Source of the DNA: Thermoplasmatales archaeon UBA447
GTDB taxonomy: Archaea > Thermoplasmatota > Thermoplasmata > Thermoplasmatales > Thermoplasmataceae
Reading direction: 5' to 3'
NCBI GenBank assembly: GCA_002503205.1
Contig: DARE01000062.1
Coordinates: 357 to 15,032, forward strand
Length of the DNA stretch: 14,676 nucleotides
The position numbers and the translations under genes were made by a program. Position 1 is the stretch's first letter. Every line of letters begins with the position of its first letter. The notes under the pieces are model-generated. The model was given only the letters and a program-made list of their open reading frames with translations. It was not told the origin of the DNA and searched no databases. Shown here piece by piece: positions 1 through 7,849 of this stretch.

Positions 1-69
1 AGAAAGATTGTGCCTGCAATTCCCGATTCTCATGGAAAGCCTGTGGACTGCGCCGCTATCATGCTGTAA
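1..69 (+). CDS. possible C-terminal tail of an upstream gene (partial)
   Basis: Frame 1 from the first base is open for 22 codons and stops with TAA at 67-69; the translated end reads ...PDSHGKPVDCAAIML. The gene would begin outside the window. The other two forward frames are also open across this stretch (frame 2 to a TGA at 149-151, frame 3 past 200), so the frame is a guess based on protein-like composition. No family is recognised. If real, it ends 84 bases before the next start and could belong to the same transcript. Confidence 0.3.
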   Translation, partial: RKIVPAIPDSHGKPVDCAAIML

Positions 70-153
70 GAAAGATGTGCATGAAATATATTTTAAGCAC
101 TGTCAGGTTTGTAGTGAAATGTTCAGCACTCAGATTATCAGGGGGGATTGAAA

Positions 154-693
154 ATGGGATCCGCCAAGAGAAGGAGAATGGCACGGAAGAAGATGGGGGG
201 CTCACACGCAAGCAAAAATGTACCCATGGAAAATATTGATAGAAGGGTAAGGGAAAAGAGCACATGGATTATGCACAAGTTTATGGACAGGGAAAAATTC
301 GAAACAGCTGGGGATGCCAATGAATTCATTGAAAAAATATACAACTCTGAGAAGCTTAACAGTTACGTGCCTGAAAGTCCGAAGGACAGGGCACAGATGA
401 TGGCATATGATGCCTGCCAGAAAACTGGGAATGCCAGGAAGGAAATGGCCCTGAAGGCTATTGACATCTCTGAGAATTGCGCCGATGCCTACGTGATCTT
501 AGCGGAACTGGAGAAGAATCCACAAACTAAGATAGATCTTTACCGCAAAGCCTCTGCTGCGGCAAGAAAAACCCTTGGCGAGAAAGCCTTCACCGAATAT
601 AGAGGAGATTTTTGGAAGATCCTAGGGACAAGGCCATATATGCGTGCTCAGGAAGGCCTTGCTCTCTCTATGGAATTCTGGCAGAATGGATGA
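154..693 (+). CDS. TPR-repeat protein, 5' part of a frameshifted gene
   Basis: This is the N-terminal 179 residues of a tetratricopeptide-type helical repeat protein. The start is basic (MGSAKRRRMARKKMGG), then comes a linker, then paired helices from about residue 80, with the stretch ENCADAYVILAE (107-118) and the signature FWKILGTRPYMRAQEGLA (153-170). These match, from memory of the family, bacterial TPR proteins with a 'CADAYVLLAE...FWxxLETRPYMRARAGLAxxLW' core that also recalls the ST7-like family. Just after RPYMRAQEGLA the frame departs from the family (LSMEFWQNG, then TGA). The expected continuation LSLWNSGRMDEA is present two bases out of phase in the next frame. ATG at 154 is preferred, behind a G-rich run at 141-146; a TTG at 148 is in frame. 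No enzymatic motif is visible; the role is unknown, probably protein-protein interaction. Confidence 0.75.
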   Translation: MGSAKRRRMARKKMGGSHASKNVPMENIDRRVREKSTWIMHKFMDREKFETAGDANEFIEKIYNSEKLNSYVPESPKDRAQMMAYDACQKTGNARKEMALKAIDISENCADAYVILAELEKNPQTKIDLYRKASAAARKTLGEKAFTEYRGDFWKILGTRPYMRAQEGLALSMEFWQNG

Positions 694-1126
694 GGCGAAG
701 AACATCTATGAAGAACTGCTGGAACTGAATCCAGATGACAACCAGGGCGTGAGATATTCGTTACTGCTCATATATATGATTGAGGGCAGTGCGAATAAGG
801 CTGAGGAATTGCTGAACACCTATGATGAGGATGGTGCGGACTGGGACTATAATCGATCACTGCTGTTATTCAGGAAATCAGGTGTCACAATTGAATCAAA
901 GACCGCCTTGAGGAAGACGTTTTCTTCAAATATATATGTTCCCGCCATGCCGGCTGGAGCCGTTGACATTCCCGGCACGTCTAACTACATAACGCCAGGG
1001 CAGCCTGATGAAGCAGGTTCCTATGTGAGGTCCTGCGGGGCACTGTGGCTGGACAATGAGGAAGCTATTAAATGGATGATTGAGGAATTTGAACAGTATT
1101 TAACTCATAGGGGAAAGGTCGGCTGA
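644..1126 (+). CDS. TPR-repeat protein, 3' part of the same frameshifted gene
   Basis: This is the C-terminal half of the TPR protein, with authentic family sequence from LSLWNSGRMDEAKNIYEELL and LNPDDNQGVRYSLLL onward, and a 'NIYVPAMPAG' element like the 'NPHVPxYL' motif near the family's C-terminus. The GTG at 644 lies inside the upstream half and has no clear ribosome site, so independent translation is doubtful. Adding one CT unit to the tract at 662-667 joins both halves into a 324-residue protein spanning 154-1126. That fits the family's spacing (GLA-x-x-LW) exactly. The locus is therefore a recent pseudogene, a slippage-prone gene, or contains a sequencing error. The downstream HEAT-like gene follows after 45 bases on the same strand. 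Confidence 0.7.
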   Translation: MLRKALLSLWNSGRMDEAKNIYEELLELNPDDNQGVRYSLLLIYMIEGSANKAEELLNTYDEDGADWDYNRSLLLFRKSGVTIESKTALRKTFSSNIYVPAMPAGAVDIPGTSNYITPGQPDEAGSYVRSCGALWLDNEEAIKWMIEEFEQYLTHRGKVG

Positions 1127-1171
1127 TGTTGATTCTATCGGTGTACAATGTGATGGGTAGCTGGTGCTGAG

Positions 1172-2149
1172 GTGGGTAGATTGAAGAATGGGAAAGGAAG
1201 CAAAAAGTCCGGATCAATCACGAAGAATAAGTTAAGTTATGAGGAGAAGGAAGATCCTGAAACGCTGTCCAGCAGAATGCTGAAACTTGCTGAAGAAAAC
1301 ACTGAAAAGAGCAGAATGGACGCGGAGGAACTGGCGGCACGCATCATAGAGTTTCGGGAGGCCACAGCCGCCCTCGCCCTGGATCTGGTCAGCAATGAGG
1401 ACAATCCTGCTTACATCCTGGGCTGCTTCATTCTATCTGGTGTCGGGGGCGATGAACCAGCAAGGAAGCTTGTTGAACTGCTTGATAACGAGAAATACAA
1501 CAGCGAAATATCGCAGCTCATCTCACCCAACATTGGGAAGGATGCTGTTCCATATCTCCTTACCAGGATTGACCAGATAACCCAGATGTCCTTTGAACAG
1601 AGGAAGCCACTGGAGCATACCATAGACTCCATCCTTCTTTGCATAGGCAGCATCAGGAGCGGTGCCTCTGTTTCATACCTGACCGGCTTGCTTGATGATT
1701 ATATTTCAAATATGCCTGACGGACCATTTGATCCCTCCGTCTACGGATGGAAATACAGCTTTTTCGATCTACTTCACATTCTTGAAGCGCTTGTTAGGCA
1801 GCAGAACATGAAAGCAATCAAATCCATAGAGAAAGCAAGAGATAGCTTTCCAATTGAATATGTGGACCACAAGATGTGCCAGATAGCTCTGGGACGCATA
1901 AAGCTGAAGAAACCGGAAGGCTTTATTCCGCTTGAGGCCATTGAAATGGCTGTTCCAATGGACCGGCTTTTTCAAGCTCTGGAAGGGAGAAAATCAAGCA
2001 AGAAGGATGGATTCAAGGAGGCCTATGGTGAGTTTTTCAATCCAGAACTTTATCCCTATCACTCGCAACTGGAAAACATGTATTCTGAGCAAGAGGAAGA
2101 CGATGAATATATGGATAACGATGATGATATGGAAGATGATGAATTTTGA
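1172..2149 (+). CDS. HEAT-like helical repeat protein with acidic C-terminal tail
   Basis: A 325-residue soluble protein of unknown function. The first 45 residues are Lys/Glu-rich and probably disordered (GRLKNGKGSKKSG). Residues 50-250 are amphipathic helices in HEAT-like order: 'ILGCFILSGVGGDEPARKLVELL', 'DAVPYLLTRID', 'ILLCIGSIRSGASVSYLTGLL', 'DLLHILEALVRQQNMKAIKSI'. The last 25 residues are almost all Asp/Glu plus aromatics (EQEEDDEYMDNDDDMEDDEF). There is no signal peptide, membrane helix or catalytic motif. GTG at 1172 is chosen because GGTG at 1163-1166 sits 5 bases upstream; no in-frame ATG exists near the N-terminus. The gene follows the broken TPR gene by 45 bases, suggesting one transcript and perhaps one scaffold-like complex (inference). 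Both proteins begin with a basic segment. An alternative label would be a DUF-type armadillo/HEAT protein. Confidence 0.75.
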   Translation: MGRLKNGKGSKKSGSITKNKLSYEEKEDPETLSSRMLKLAEENTEKSRMDAEELAARIIEFREATAALALDLVSNEDNPAYILGCFILSGVGGDEPARKLVELLDNEKYNSEISQLISPNIGKDAVPYLLTRIDQITQMSFEQRKPLEHTIDSILLCIGSIRSGASVSYLTGLLDDYISNMPDGPFDPSVYGWKYSFFDLLHILEALVRQQNMKAIKSIEKARDSFPIEYVDHKMCQIALGRIKLKKPEGFIPLEAIEMAVPMDRLFQALEGRKSSKKDGFKEAYGEFFNPELYPYHSQLENMYSEQEEDDEYMDNDDDMEDDEF

Positions 2150-2179
2150 TTTGTCAGAATACGGCATATTTTTCATGAC

Positions 2180-2194
2180 CTCATTTCAAATGAG
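2180..2194. repeat. 15-base palindrome downstream of the HEAT-like gene
   Basis: CTCATTTCAAATGAG has perfect 7-base arms around one central base. It lies 31 bases past the HEAT-like gene stop, in the gap between this plus-strand gene and the convergent MFS gene. As RNA the hairpin would have a very small loop and no T-run follows directly, so it may be an mRNA 3' end structure or a protein-binding site. The rest of 2150-2350 shows no gene. Confidence 0.35.
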
Positions 2195-2350
2195 AATGAT
2201 CTGTTAAGCAATTGTTTGCGGAAACGTCATAAGTAGTATATTGGGTTTTCAATCAGCTCATGTAATACTTAACAACATTGAGATCAAGAATGCCACTGAG
2301 CTCGCGATATGAATGAATTGCGTTTCAGAAATCAGGGGAACTATTTCCTG

Positions 2351-3532
2351 TCAAAGCTGCGAAGTGGCATTGATAGCTGGAATCGTTGGCAGAACTGTCA
2401 GAGACATTATGGTCAATACGTAGAGGGAATGGGTGAAACCTGATATAACAAAGACCATAAGTAGAGTTATCAATACAGTGTATCTCCCGGCCAGCAGGTA
2501 ATATTCACGGTTTATCCAGTATGGAAATGATGTAGTTAACAGATCAACCGAATTCATGAAATTGGACATTGATCTGTTGTTCATAGGCGCAGTTAAGAGG
2601 AGTGCCACATCTCCTGCCAAAAATAATACAGCAATGGGCATATTGAGATTGCCAATAAAGACTGTGGATACGAGTATAATGAATATGGAATACAAGTATG
2701 GGAGCAGACTGTTTGAATTGCGGTTCAGCATACGCGGCGTAAAGATGTTTCCCAGGGCACTTGATGCCGCCATCGATGCCACCAATATCCCCACCATGGT
2801 ATAGCTACCAGTTATCTTAAAAATGTATACTGGGAGTATTATGGAAAGGGCAAGCCCGTAGAAGGATGAAAAGTAAAAATAGCTTTTGTATTGCCATTTT
2901 ATCAGTTTATTCGCTCTGATGGAATCCAGGAATTTTATTTTTGGATGTTCCCTTTCGGTTACATTGAGCAAAAGTCCACTGGCTCCGGAATATACCAGTA
3001 ACGCGGCAGTTGCGGCGAACACAGCAACATACCGCATTGTACCCGTGAATGGGGTAATTTCCAGCGCAACGCCTCCAATTATTGGCGATACCAGTGAAGA
3101 GATATATGCCACAGTCGAATTGAAGGATAGAAAAGCCAGTCTATCCTTACCTCTGCTTACTTCCATGGATATGATGGCATTTCCGGCCCAGAACAGTCCA
3201 CTTGAAATCCCATAGATCAGTCCAAAGAAGAACTGATTCATGAAGATACCCCCAATAAGAACCGAGCCTATGAGTGAAACAGCCCTTAGTGGTGAACTTA
3301 GCGAATATATGAATTTAGTCTGTATGTAGTTGGCCATAATACCTGACAGGATGAAGGAAAGGAGTTGTGAAATCTGATAGGCTAGCTGGTATTCAATGAC
3401 AGTAGCTAAATTTCCGGCACTGAAAAAGAGAATGTTGAGGAAGCTCCCTGCAAGACCGTTGGCAAAATTGAATGAATTGTAGGATACGATGTATTTGGTT
3501 ATGTCTCTATCTTGAATTATTTCCTTGTACAT
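2351..3532 (-). CDS. major facilitator superfamily permease
   Basis: A 393-residue integral membrane protein with about 12 hydrophobic helices in two six-helix halves. A charged cytoplasmic loop lies between them (about 191-216, NVTEREHPKIKFLDSIRANKLIKW). The segment SRGKDRLAFLSFNSTVAYISSLVSPIIGG (about 126-154) is a typical MFS loop plus helix containing a Pro-rich turn. The substrate cannot be told; drug/metabolite efflux or sugar transport are possible. ATG at 3532 has no good ribosome site. A weak A/T element lies on the minus strand at 3562-3573, about 33 bases upstream, so the mRNA may be leaderless. The reading frame stays open upstream to a TAG at 3632-3634 but contains no ATG, GTG or TTG there. 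The gene diverges from the ABC transporter operon and converges on the HEAT-like gene; a link to the sugar locus is only positional. Confidence 0.85.
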   Translation of the reverse strand: MYKEIIQDRDITKYIVSYNSFNFANGLAGSFLNILFFSAGNLATVIEYQLAYQISQLLSFILSGIMANYIQTKFIYSLSSPLRAVSLIGSVLIGGIFMNQFFFGLIYGISSGLFWAGNAIISMEVSRGKDRLAFLSFNSTVAYISSLVSPIIGGVALEITPFTGTMRYVAVFAATAALLVYSGASGLLLNVTEREHPKIKFLDSIRANKLIKWQYKSYFYFSSFYGLALSIILPVYIFKITGSYTMVGILVASMAASSALGNIFTPRMLNRNSNSLLPYLYSIFIILVSTVFIGNLNMPIAVLFLAGDVALLLTAPMNNRSMSNFMNSVDLLTTSFPYWINREYYLLAGRYTVLITLLMVFVISGFTHSLYVLTIMSLTVLPTIPAINATSQL

Positions 3533-3702
3533 AGCAGAATCATTCTTGCGCTGTGTTTTGTAACTAAAAACCTCACTTCCAGATCCACTGGGCTGATAGC
3601 CTTTTTCTTCATTGCATACATATGAATTATCCTAATGATGATTTAAAGGGATATTCATGCTTGACTCTCCCCTAATCACTCATCCAATAGAATTTTCTAT
3701 CA

Positions 3703-3712
3703 TAGTGCACTA
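3703..3712. repeat. 10-base perfect palindrome TAGTGCACTA
   Basis: This self-complementary decamer lies in the 280-base divergent gap between the MFS gene and the ABC transporter operon, about 50 bases before the transporter TATA element. It could be an operator half of either gene, or chance. Confidence 0.25.
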
Positions 3713-3737
3713 AAATCGGAATATTTATTTTATTATT

Positions 3738-3772
3738 TACTACTGTACAGGGTATAAGGTTATTTTTATAAA
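3738..3772 (+). promoter_or_regulatory. promoter of the ABC transporter operon
   Basis: TATTTTTATAA at 3762-3772 fits an archaeal TATA box. Transcription would start near 3795-3800, leaving a short leader that contains the ribosome site GGAGG at 3800-3804, 8 bases before ATG 3813. Upstream lie TACTACT (3738-3744) and the 8-base palindrome CTGTACAG (3743-3750), placed where an activator or repressor could contact the TBP/TFB site. TACTACT also occurs, in gene orientation and at similar distance, before the glycosidase TATA on the minus strand. Binding by the TrmB-like protein is inference. Confidence 0.5.
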
Positions 3773-3812
3773 CGAGACTTAGGATACACTCTCAGACCCG
3801 GAGGAACAAAAA

Positions 3813-5681
3813 ATGAAGAATGTTCATAAGGCATTAATTGCCGTCGTGATTACAGCCATTATGGTTATGTTGAGTGTTTCTGTTGTTACCACTGCTGCTG
3901 GATCGAATGCATCGTTATTGAATGCTCGATCTTCTGTTCTCACTTCCGCTACAAATACAACTAGTCAGACGAGCAGTGATACATTGTACATATCGCCAGG
4001 TCCTTCTCCTGCCTATGTCGATGATTTTAATCCATTCAGTCCATATAATCCACCATCTGGTATAGATTCTCTGTTCTACGAGCCCTTGTACCAAATTAAC
4101 GCCTATAATGGAACCGCAATACCATGGCTTGCGACAAATTATAGTTGGAGTGCCAATGATACCGTTCTCACATTCCACCTCAGGCAGAATGTCACATTTT
4201 CAAATGGAGATCCTTTTAACGCTACCGATGTTGTTTTCACATTCAATATGGAAATGCAAGATATCAACGAATATTCCTATCTTTCCAGTGTAAAGGCAAT
4301 GGGGAATTACACTGTCATTTTTAACTTCAAGACCGCTGATGTTCCTGACTTTTACTATATTGCCTCGAACTGGATTCTTCCTGAGAGTCAGTGGCAGGGA
4401 GTAACCAGTCCTCTGAAGCAGGTCATAACGAACCCTATCGGCACCGGCCCATATGTATTGAGCAGCTTCAGTCCACAGGAAATTATACTTGTGAAGAACA
4501 CCCATTACTGGCAGCCAAATGAACCACATATACCAAAAATTGAATACATTGATTACACAAGTAACAATGCTCTCGTTCTTGCTCTTGCTGATGGTCAGGT
4601 TGACTGGGCACCTGTTTTCTCCCCAAACATAACATCTCTGTTTGTGAACAAGGATCCGACATACAACCACTACTTCTTCCCACAGGGCCAGACAGTCAAC
4701 CTGCTTACAAATGATCTTGAATGGCCATTCAACCAGTCATTTTTCAGGGTTGCTTTAAGCCTGTCAATAAACAGGACGCAGATTTCCAGCATTGGAGAAT
4801 ACGGATATGAGCTGCCTGCAAATGCTGCAAATATAATGCAGCAGCAGGAATTCTGGCTTAACAGCACAAATCAGAATCTTTCAAAAAGTTTGGCTCAGTA
4901 CAACACAAGCGAGGCGCTTTCAATACTGGAAAGCCACGGGTATTATATGAGTGGTGGTCGACTCTACGCCCAGAATGGCACGGAGATACCCACCATTACG
5001 CTCATGACTGTTGCCGGTTATACAGACTGGGATTCCGACGTGTCCATAATATCACAGAACCTCAAAAGCATAGGTCTAAATGTTAATATAGTTACGCCTA
5101 CCAGTACCGAGGTTACTCAGGATATCGCCACTGGGAATTTCCAGATGGCACAGGAAGTCGTGACCAGCGCAGGCCCCAACCCCTGGTATGACTATACTGG
5201 AATTGGTGGTCCTGTTCCAGCGCTTGGAACAGCGGCGCTAACCAACGAGATGAGATGGAACAGTTCTGGCACAGGTTTCTATAGAGCATACGAGTCGTTC
5301 AGGAGTACAAGTAACCCGGCAACTCAGAAACAGCTGATAAACGACATGGCAGGAGTGATGCTGAAAGATATGCCAGTCATATCGCTGGTCTATTCTGCCG
5401 ACTGGTATGAATATGTCAACAAAACCATAGGTGGTTTTGTTACCCCAAGCAATAATTACTGGATACCTCTTTCGTGGGACCCTGGGATAATGGAAGTTGT
5501 TGCACTGCATCTCTATGTAAAATCGTCGCCGTCAAAATCCACATTTGCATTGTCTGCCGATGACTACTATATAATCGGTGGCGTAGTGGCTGCTGTGGTT
5601 GTAATAGGCGGAGTCTACGGGACAATGGTATCAAGGTCAAGAAAGAAGAACGGAGGGAAAGGCAAAGAAAAAGAGGAATAG
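3813..5681 (+). CDS. ABC transporter family-5 solute-binding protein, membrane anchored
   Basis: This is the extracellular substrate-capturing component of an ABC importer of the di/oligopeptide (DppA/OppA) class. The 622 residues start with a Sec signal (KNVHKALIAVVITAIMVMLS, cleaved near residue 30). There is no lipobox cysteine. Residues about 75-560 form the SBP_bac_5 fold, with family landmarks DSLFYEPLYQINAYNG, LRQNVTFSNGDPFNATDVVF and NPIGTGPYVLSSF. The C-terminus has a 22-residue helix (585-606) and a Lys-rich cytoplasmic tail, the usual archaeal anchor in place of a lipid. Many Asn-X-Ser/Thr sites suggest glycosylation. It heads the operon and is separated from the permease by 122 bases with a hairpin. 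Family-5 proteins can bind peptides or oligosaccharides; the neighbouring GH1 enzyme and TrmB-like regulator point to a beta-linked sugar (inference). Confidence 0.9.
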   Translation: MKNVHKALIAVVITAIMVMLSVSVVTTAAGSNASLLNARSSVLTSATNTTSQTSSDTLYISPGPSPAYVDDFNPFSPYNPPSGIDSLFYEPLYQINAYNGTAIPWLATNYSWSANDTVLTFHLRQNVTFSNGDPFNATDVVFTFNMEMQDINEYSYLSSVKAMGNYTVIFNFKTADVPDFYYIASNWILPESQWQGVTSPLKQVITNPIGTGPYVLSSFSPQEIILVKNTHYWQPNEPHIPKIEYIDYTSNNALVLALADGQVDWAPVFSPNITSLFVNKDPTYNHYFFPQGQTVNLLTNDLEWPFNQSFFRVALSLSINRTQISSIGEYGYELPANAANIMQQQEFWLNSTNQNLSKSLAQYNTSEALSILESHGYYMSGGRLYAQNGTEIPTITLMTVAGYTDWDSDVSIISQNLKSIGLNVNIVTPTSTEVTQDIATGNFQMAQEVVTSAGPNPWYDYTGIGGPVPALGTAALTNEMRWNSSGTGFYRAYESFRSTSNPATQKQLINDMAGVMLKDMPVISLVYSADWYEYVNKTIGGFVTPSNNYWIPLSWDPGIMEVVALHLYVKSSPSKSTFALSADDYYIIGGVVAAVVVIGGVYGTMVSRSRKKNGGKGKEKEE

Positions 5682-5727
5682 ATACATTGACACTTATTTA
5701 CCAAGAACATAATCTTTTATTCACTTT

Positions 5728-5760
5728 AAAGTTCTTTACTTCATGTGGCATGAGAACTTT
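5728..5760 (+). other. hairpin between solute-binding protein and permease genes
   Basis: AAAGTTCT (5728-5735) is perfectly complementary to AGAACTTT (5753-5760). Inside lies a smaller stem, TCATG (5741-5745) with CATGA (5749-5753), sharing one base. The element sits 46 bases after the binding-protein stop. It could protect the 3' end of the binding-protein mRNA or act as partial terminator or processing site, lowering permease expression, as in many binding-protein operons. This is inference; no long T-run follows. A/T-rich sequence at 5713-5730 could also hold a second promoter. Confidence 0.4.
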
Positions 5761-5803
5761 CATGGCCTATGAATTATCAATAATACAGGGCGGATAGAGA
5801 AAT

Positions 5804-6886
5804 ATGGCAGATTATCCACAAAATATTGAAAGTAAAATAACTGGCGGGAACAACGAAATGAGTTCAAACGTGAGGCGTAAGCCAGGTATTCCCTATGTAT
5901 ACATAATAAAGAAGACTATCACATTTATCGTAGTCTTATTTTCTGCCCTGACAGTTAATTTTATACTTCCAAGATTGCTTCCCGGAAATCCTGCAGAAGT
6001 TGTGTACTCAACGCTCGTAAGGGAGGGTGCAACATCCATAAGTCCCGCTTATCTGCACCAGCTTGAGGTCGAGTACGGAATATCCAATGCTCCCATACTG
6101 GTTCAGTACTTCCATTATCTCGTGGCTCTCTTCCACGGAAATCTTGGCGTGTCCCTCTCATATTTCCCTGAACCGGTTTCATCAATTTTGCTAACTGCAC
6201 TTCCGTGGACTCTCTATCTTGTTGTGACTGCAACGGTTATATCATTCTTTATGGGGAACAGACTTGGAAGATATGCGGGACTCAACAGGAACGCAAGGAA
6301 GGATGTGATAATAGATATAACAACACTATTCTTTCAGTCATTCCCTGCATTTGTTCTCGGTTTCATACTTCTCTTGATATTCTCTGTTGAGCTGCCCCTC
6401 TTCCCAATTGGAGAAGCCTACGGGAGATCTGTTACCCCGGGTCTAAACTTTCCATTCATTGTGAGTGTGATATATCATTCAATACTTCCGTTGCTTACCA
6501 TCATTCTTACATCACTGGGAGGTTGGGTGATTGGATTGAGGAATAATATCATCCCATCACTGAACAGCGATTTCATCAAGTTTTCCAGATCACTGGGATT
6601 CAGGAAGAGCCAGATCAACAGGATCGCTTACAGAAATGCTCTTCTGCCAAACCTTACAGGATTTGCAATGTCTCTTGGATTTTCTGTCACCGGTGTCCTT
6701 TTGGAGGAGGAGATATTCTCATACCCCGGTATAGGATTATACATGATCACAGCAATAGATTCACTGGATTACCCTTTGATACAAGGCATATTCCTTCTGG
6801 TAATTATAGCTGTTCTTGTTGCTAATTTCATTGTTGATATCCTCTACGGCATCCTAGACCCGAGGATAAGGCAGGAGGTTGGATGA
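5804..6886 (+). CDS. ABC transporter permease, DppB-like
   Basis: One of two membrane subunits of the importer, 360 residues. After a polar N-terminus (1-32), a first helix (33-56) leads to ILPRLLPGNPAEVV, a DppB/OppB hallmark. A large external loop (70-110) follows, and then five more helices. The EAA cytoplasmic loop that docks on the ATPase is recognisable at about 252-282 (NSDFIKFSRSLGFRKSQINRI...ALLPN), followed by EEEIFSYPGIGLYM. ATG 5804 gives an N-terminus about 18 residues longer than usual; ATG 5858 would give a standard 342 residues. Neither has a strong ribosome site. Its stop lies one base before the next gene's preferred start, so the two permeases are tightly coupled. Confidence 0.9.
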   Translation: MADYPQNIESKITGGNNEMSSNVRRKPGIPYVYIIKKTITFIVVLFSALTVNFILPRLLPGNPAEVVYSTLVREGATSISPAYLHQLEVEYGISNAPILVQYFHYLVALFHGNLGVSLSYFPEPVSSILLTALPWTLYLVVTATVISFFMGNRLGRYAGLNRNARKDVIIDITTLFFQSFPAFVLGFILLLIFSVELPLFPIGEAYGRSVTPGLNFPFIVSVIYHSILPLLTIILTSLGGWVIGLRNNIIPSLNSDFIKFSRSLGFRKSQINRIAYRNALLPNLTGFAMSLGFSVTGVLLEEEIFSYPGIGLYMITAIDSLDYPLIQGIFLLVIIAVLVANFIVDILYGILDPRIRQEVG

Positions 6887-6887
6887 T

Positions 6888-7811
6888 ATGAGTATGGAAG
6901 CCACAGTAGGTTCCAAAATTAAAAAACAGTCCCTCTTTGATGCCATAAGTGCATTCACTCACAGTACAACCATAAGACTGTTGTTGGGTAACAGGAAATC
7001 TAAAATTGGCCTGGTAATACTCATCGCATACATATTCATAGGCATTTTCGGTGGACTCTTAAGTCCATACAGTCCTACTGCATATGAATTTGCGGCAAAT
7101 CTCCCCCCTTCACTTGCACATCCTCTGGGTACCACAGCATACGGTCAAGACGTTTTCTCGCAGATCCTCACCGGAATTGGACCAACACTTGCCGTGGGCT
7201 TTCTTACCGGCATAATAGCAACCGGGATATCCGTACTTGCGGGACTGTCCGCGGGTTTTTCATCCGAGGGAGTGAGTTCTGCCATAAATGCTGTTACCAA
7301 TGTATTCCTTGTCATACCTGGAATCGTAATCATAATGCTTTTCGGAGCCTTCTTCCTGGGAGATCACACGTCTCTTGGATATATTGCCATGATTGCAATC
7401 CTATCCCTCACAGGATGGGCTTGGGGGGCACGTACCCTGAGATCTCAAGCACTTTCCACGGCAAAGAATGATTTCATAACTTCATCTCTTCTAATAGGAG
7501 AAAAAAGATTGAGCATAATTTTCAGGCAGATAATAAGGGCCATGTTACCTATAATCGTTTCAAACTTCTTTTTCACTGCAATTTATGGCGTCATGGGCCT
7601 GACCTTTGTGGAGTATCTTGGTGTGGGTAATCTTCTTGAAGTAAACCTCGGAACGACACTATACTGGGCAATAAATAATCAGGCATACATTACCGGAGAA
7701 TGGTGGTGGATAATGCCCCCCAGTATACTCATTTCTCTCCTGATGTTTACTTTTGTACTGATAAATTTTGGAGTTGACGAGATCTCGAATCCATCGCTGA
7801 GGAAATATTGA
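6888..7811 (+). CDS. ABC transporter permease, DppC-like
   Basis: The second membrane subunit, 307 residues from ATG 6888. Landmarks are the N-terminal helix after NRKSKIGLVILIAY, the DppC signature HPLGTTAYGQDVFSQIL (about residues 79-95), and the EAA loop RSQALSTAKNDFITSSLLIGEKRLSIIFRQIIRAMLP. ATG 6888 is preferred because GGAGG at 6874-6878 lies 9 bases upstream, inside the end of the preceding permease gene; a TTG at 6879 and an ATG at 6894 are also in frame. The gene ends the plus-strand operon: no ATPase gene follows on this strand. The ATPase partner is encoded by the convergent gene whose end lies 38 bases away. Confidence 0.9.
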   Translation: MSMEATVGSKIKKQSLFDAISAFTHSTTIRLLLGNRKSKIGLVILIAYIFIGIFGGLLSPYSPTAYEFAANLPPSLAHPLGTTAYGQDVFSQILTGIGPTLAVGFLTGIIATGISVLAGLSAGFSSEGVSSAINAVTNVFLVIPGIVIIMLFGAFFLGDHTSLGYIAMIAILSLTGWAWGARTLRSQALSTAKNDFITSSLLIGEKRLSIIFRQIIRAMLPIIVSNFFFTAIYGVMGLTFVEYLGVGNLLEVNLGTTLYWAINNQAYITGEWWWIMPPSILISLLMFTFVLINFGVDEISNPSLRKY

Positions 7812-7849
7812 TTCTAAAATCCTAAAATTTTACGAATTCTCAAAATTTT
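7812..7849. terminator. T-rich convergent terminator region
   Basis: The 38 bases between the two converging operons are almost all A/T, with runs AAAATTTT and AAAATTTTTT that give T-runs on both strands. Archaeal RNA polymerase ends at such T-rich tracts, so the stretch probably terminates both transcripts. The repeated AAAATTTT also allows weak hairpins. Confidence 0.5.

Noticed and set aside
661..673. Programmed ribosomal frameshifting at the CT tract
   Set aside because: A -2 or +1 shift would be needed, with no typical slippery heptamer or downstream structure seen; a lost CT unit explains it more simply.
4200..4683. Minus-strand open frames inside the solute-binding protein gene
   Set aside because: Cys/Trp-rich shadow translations opposite a well-supported family-5 binding protein.
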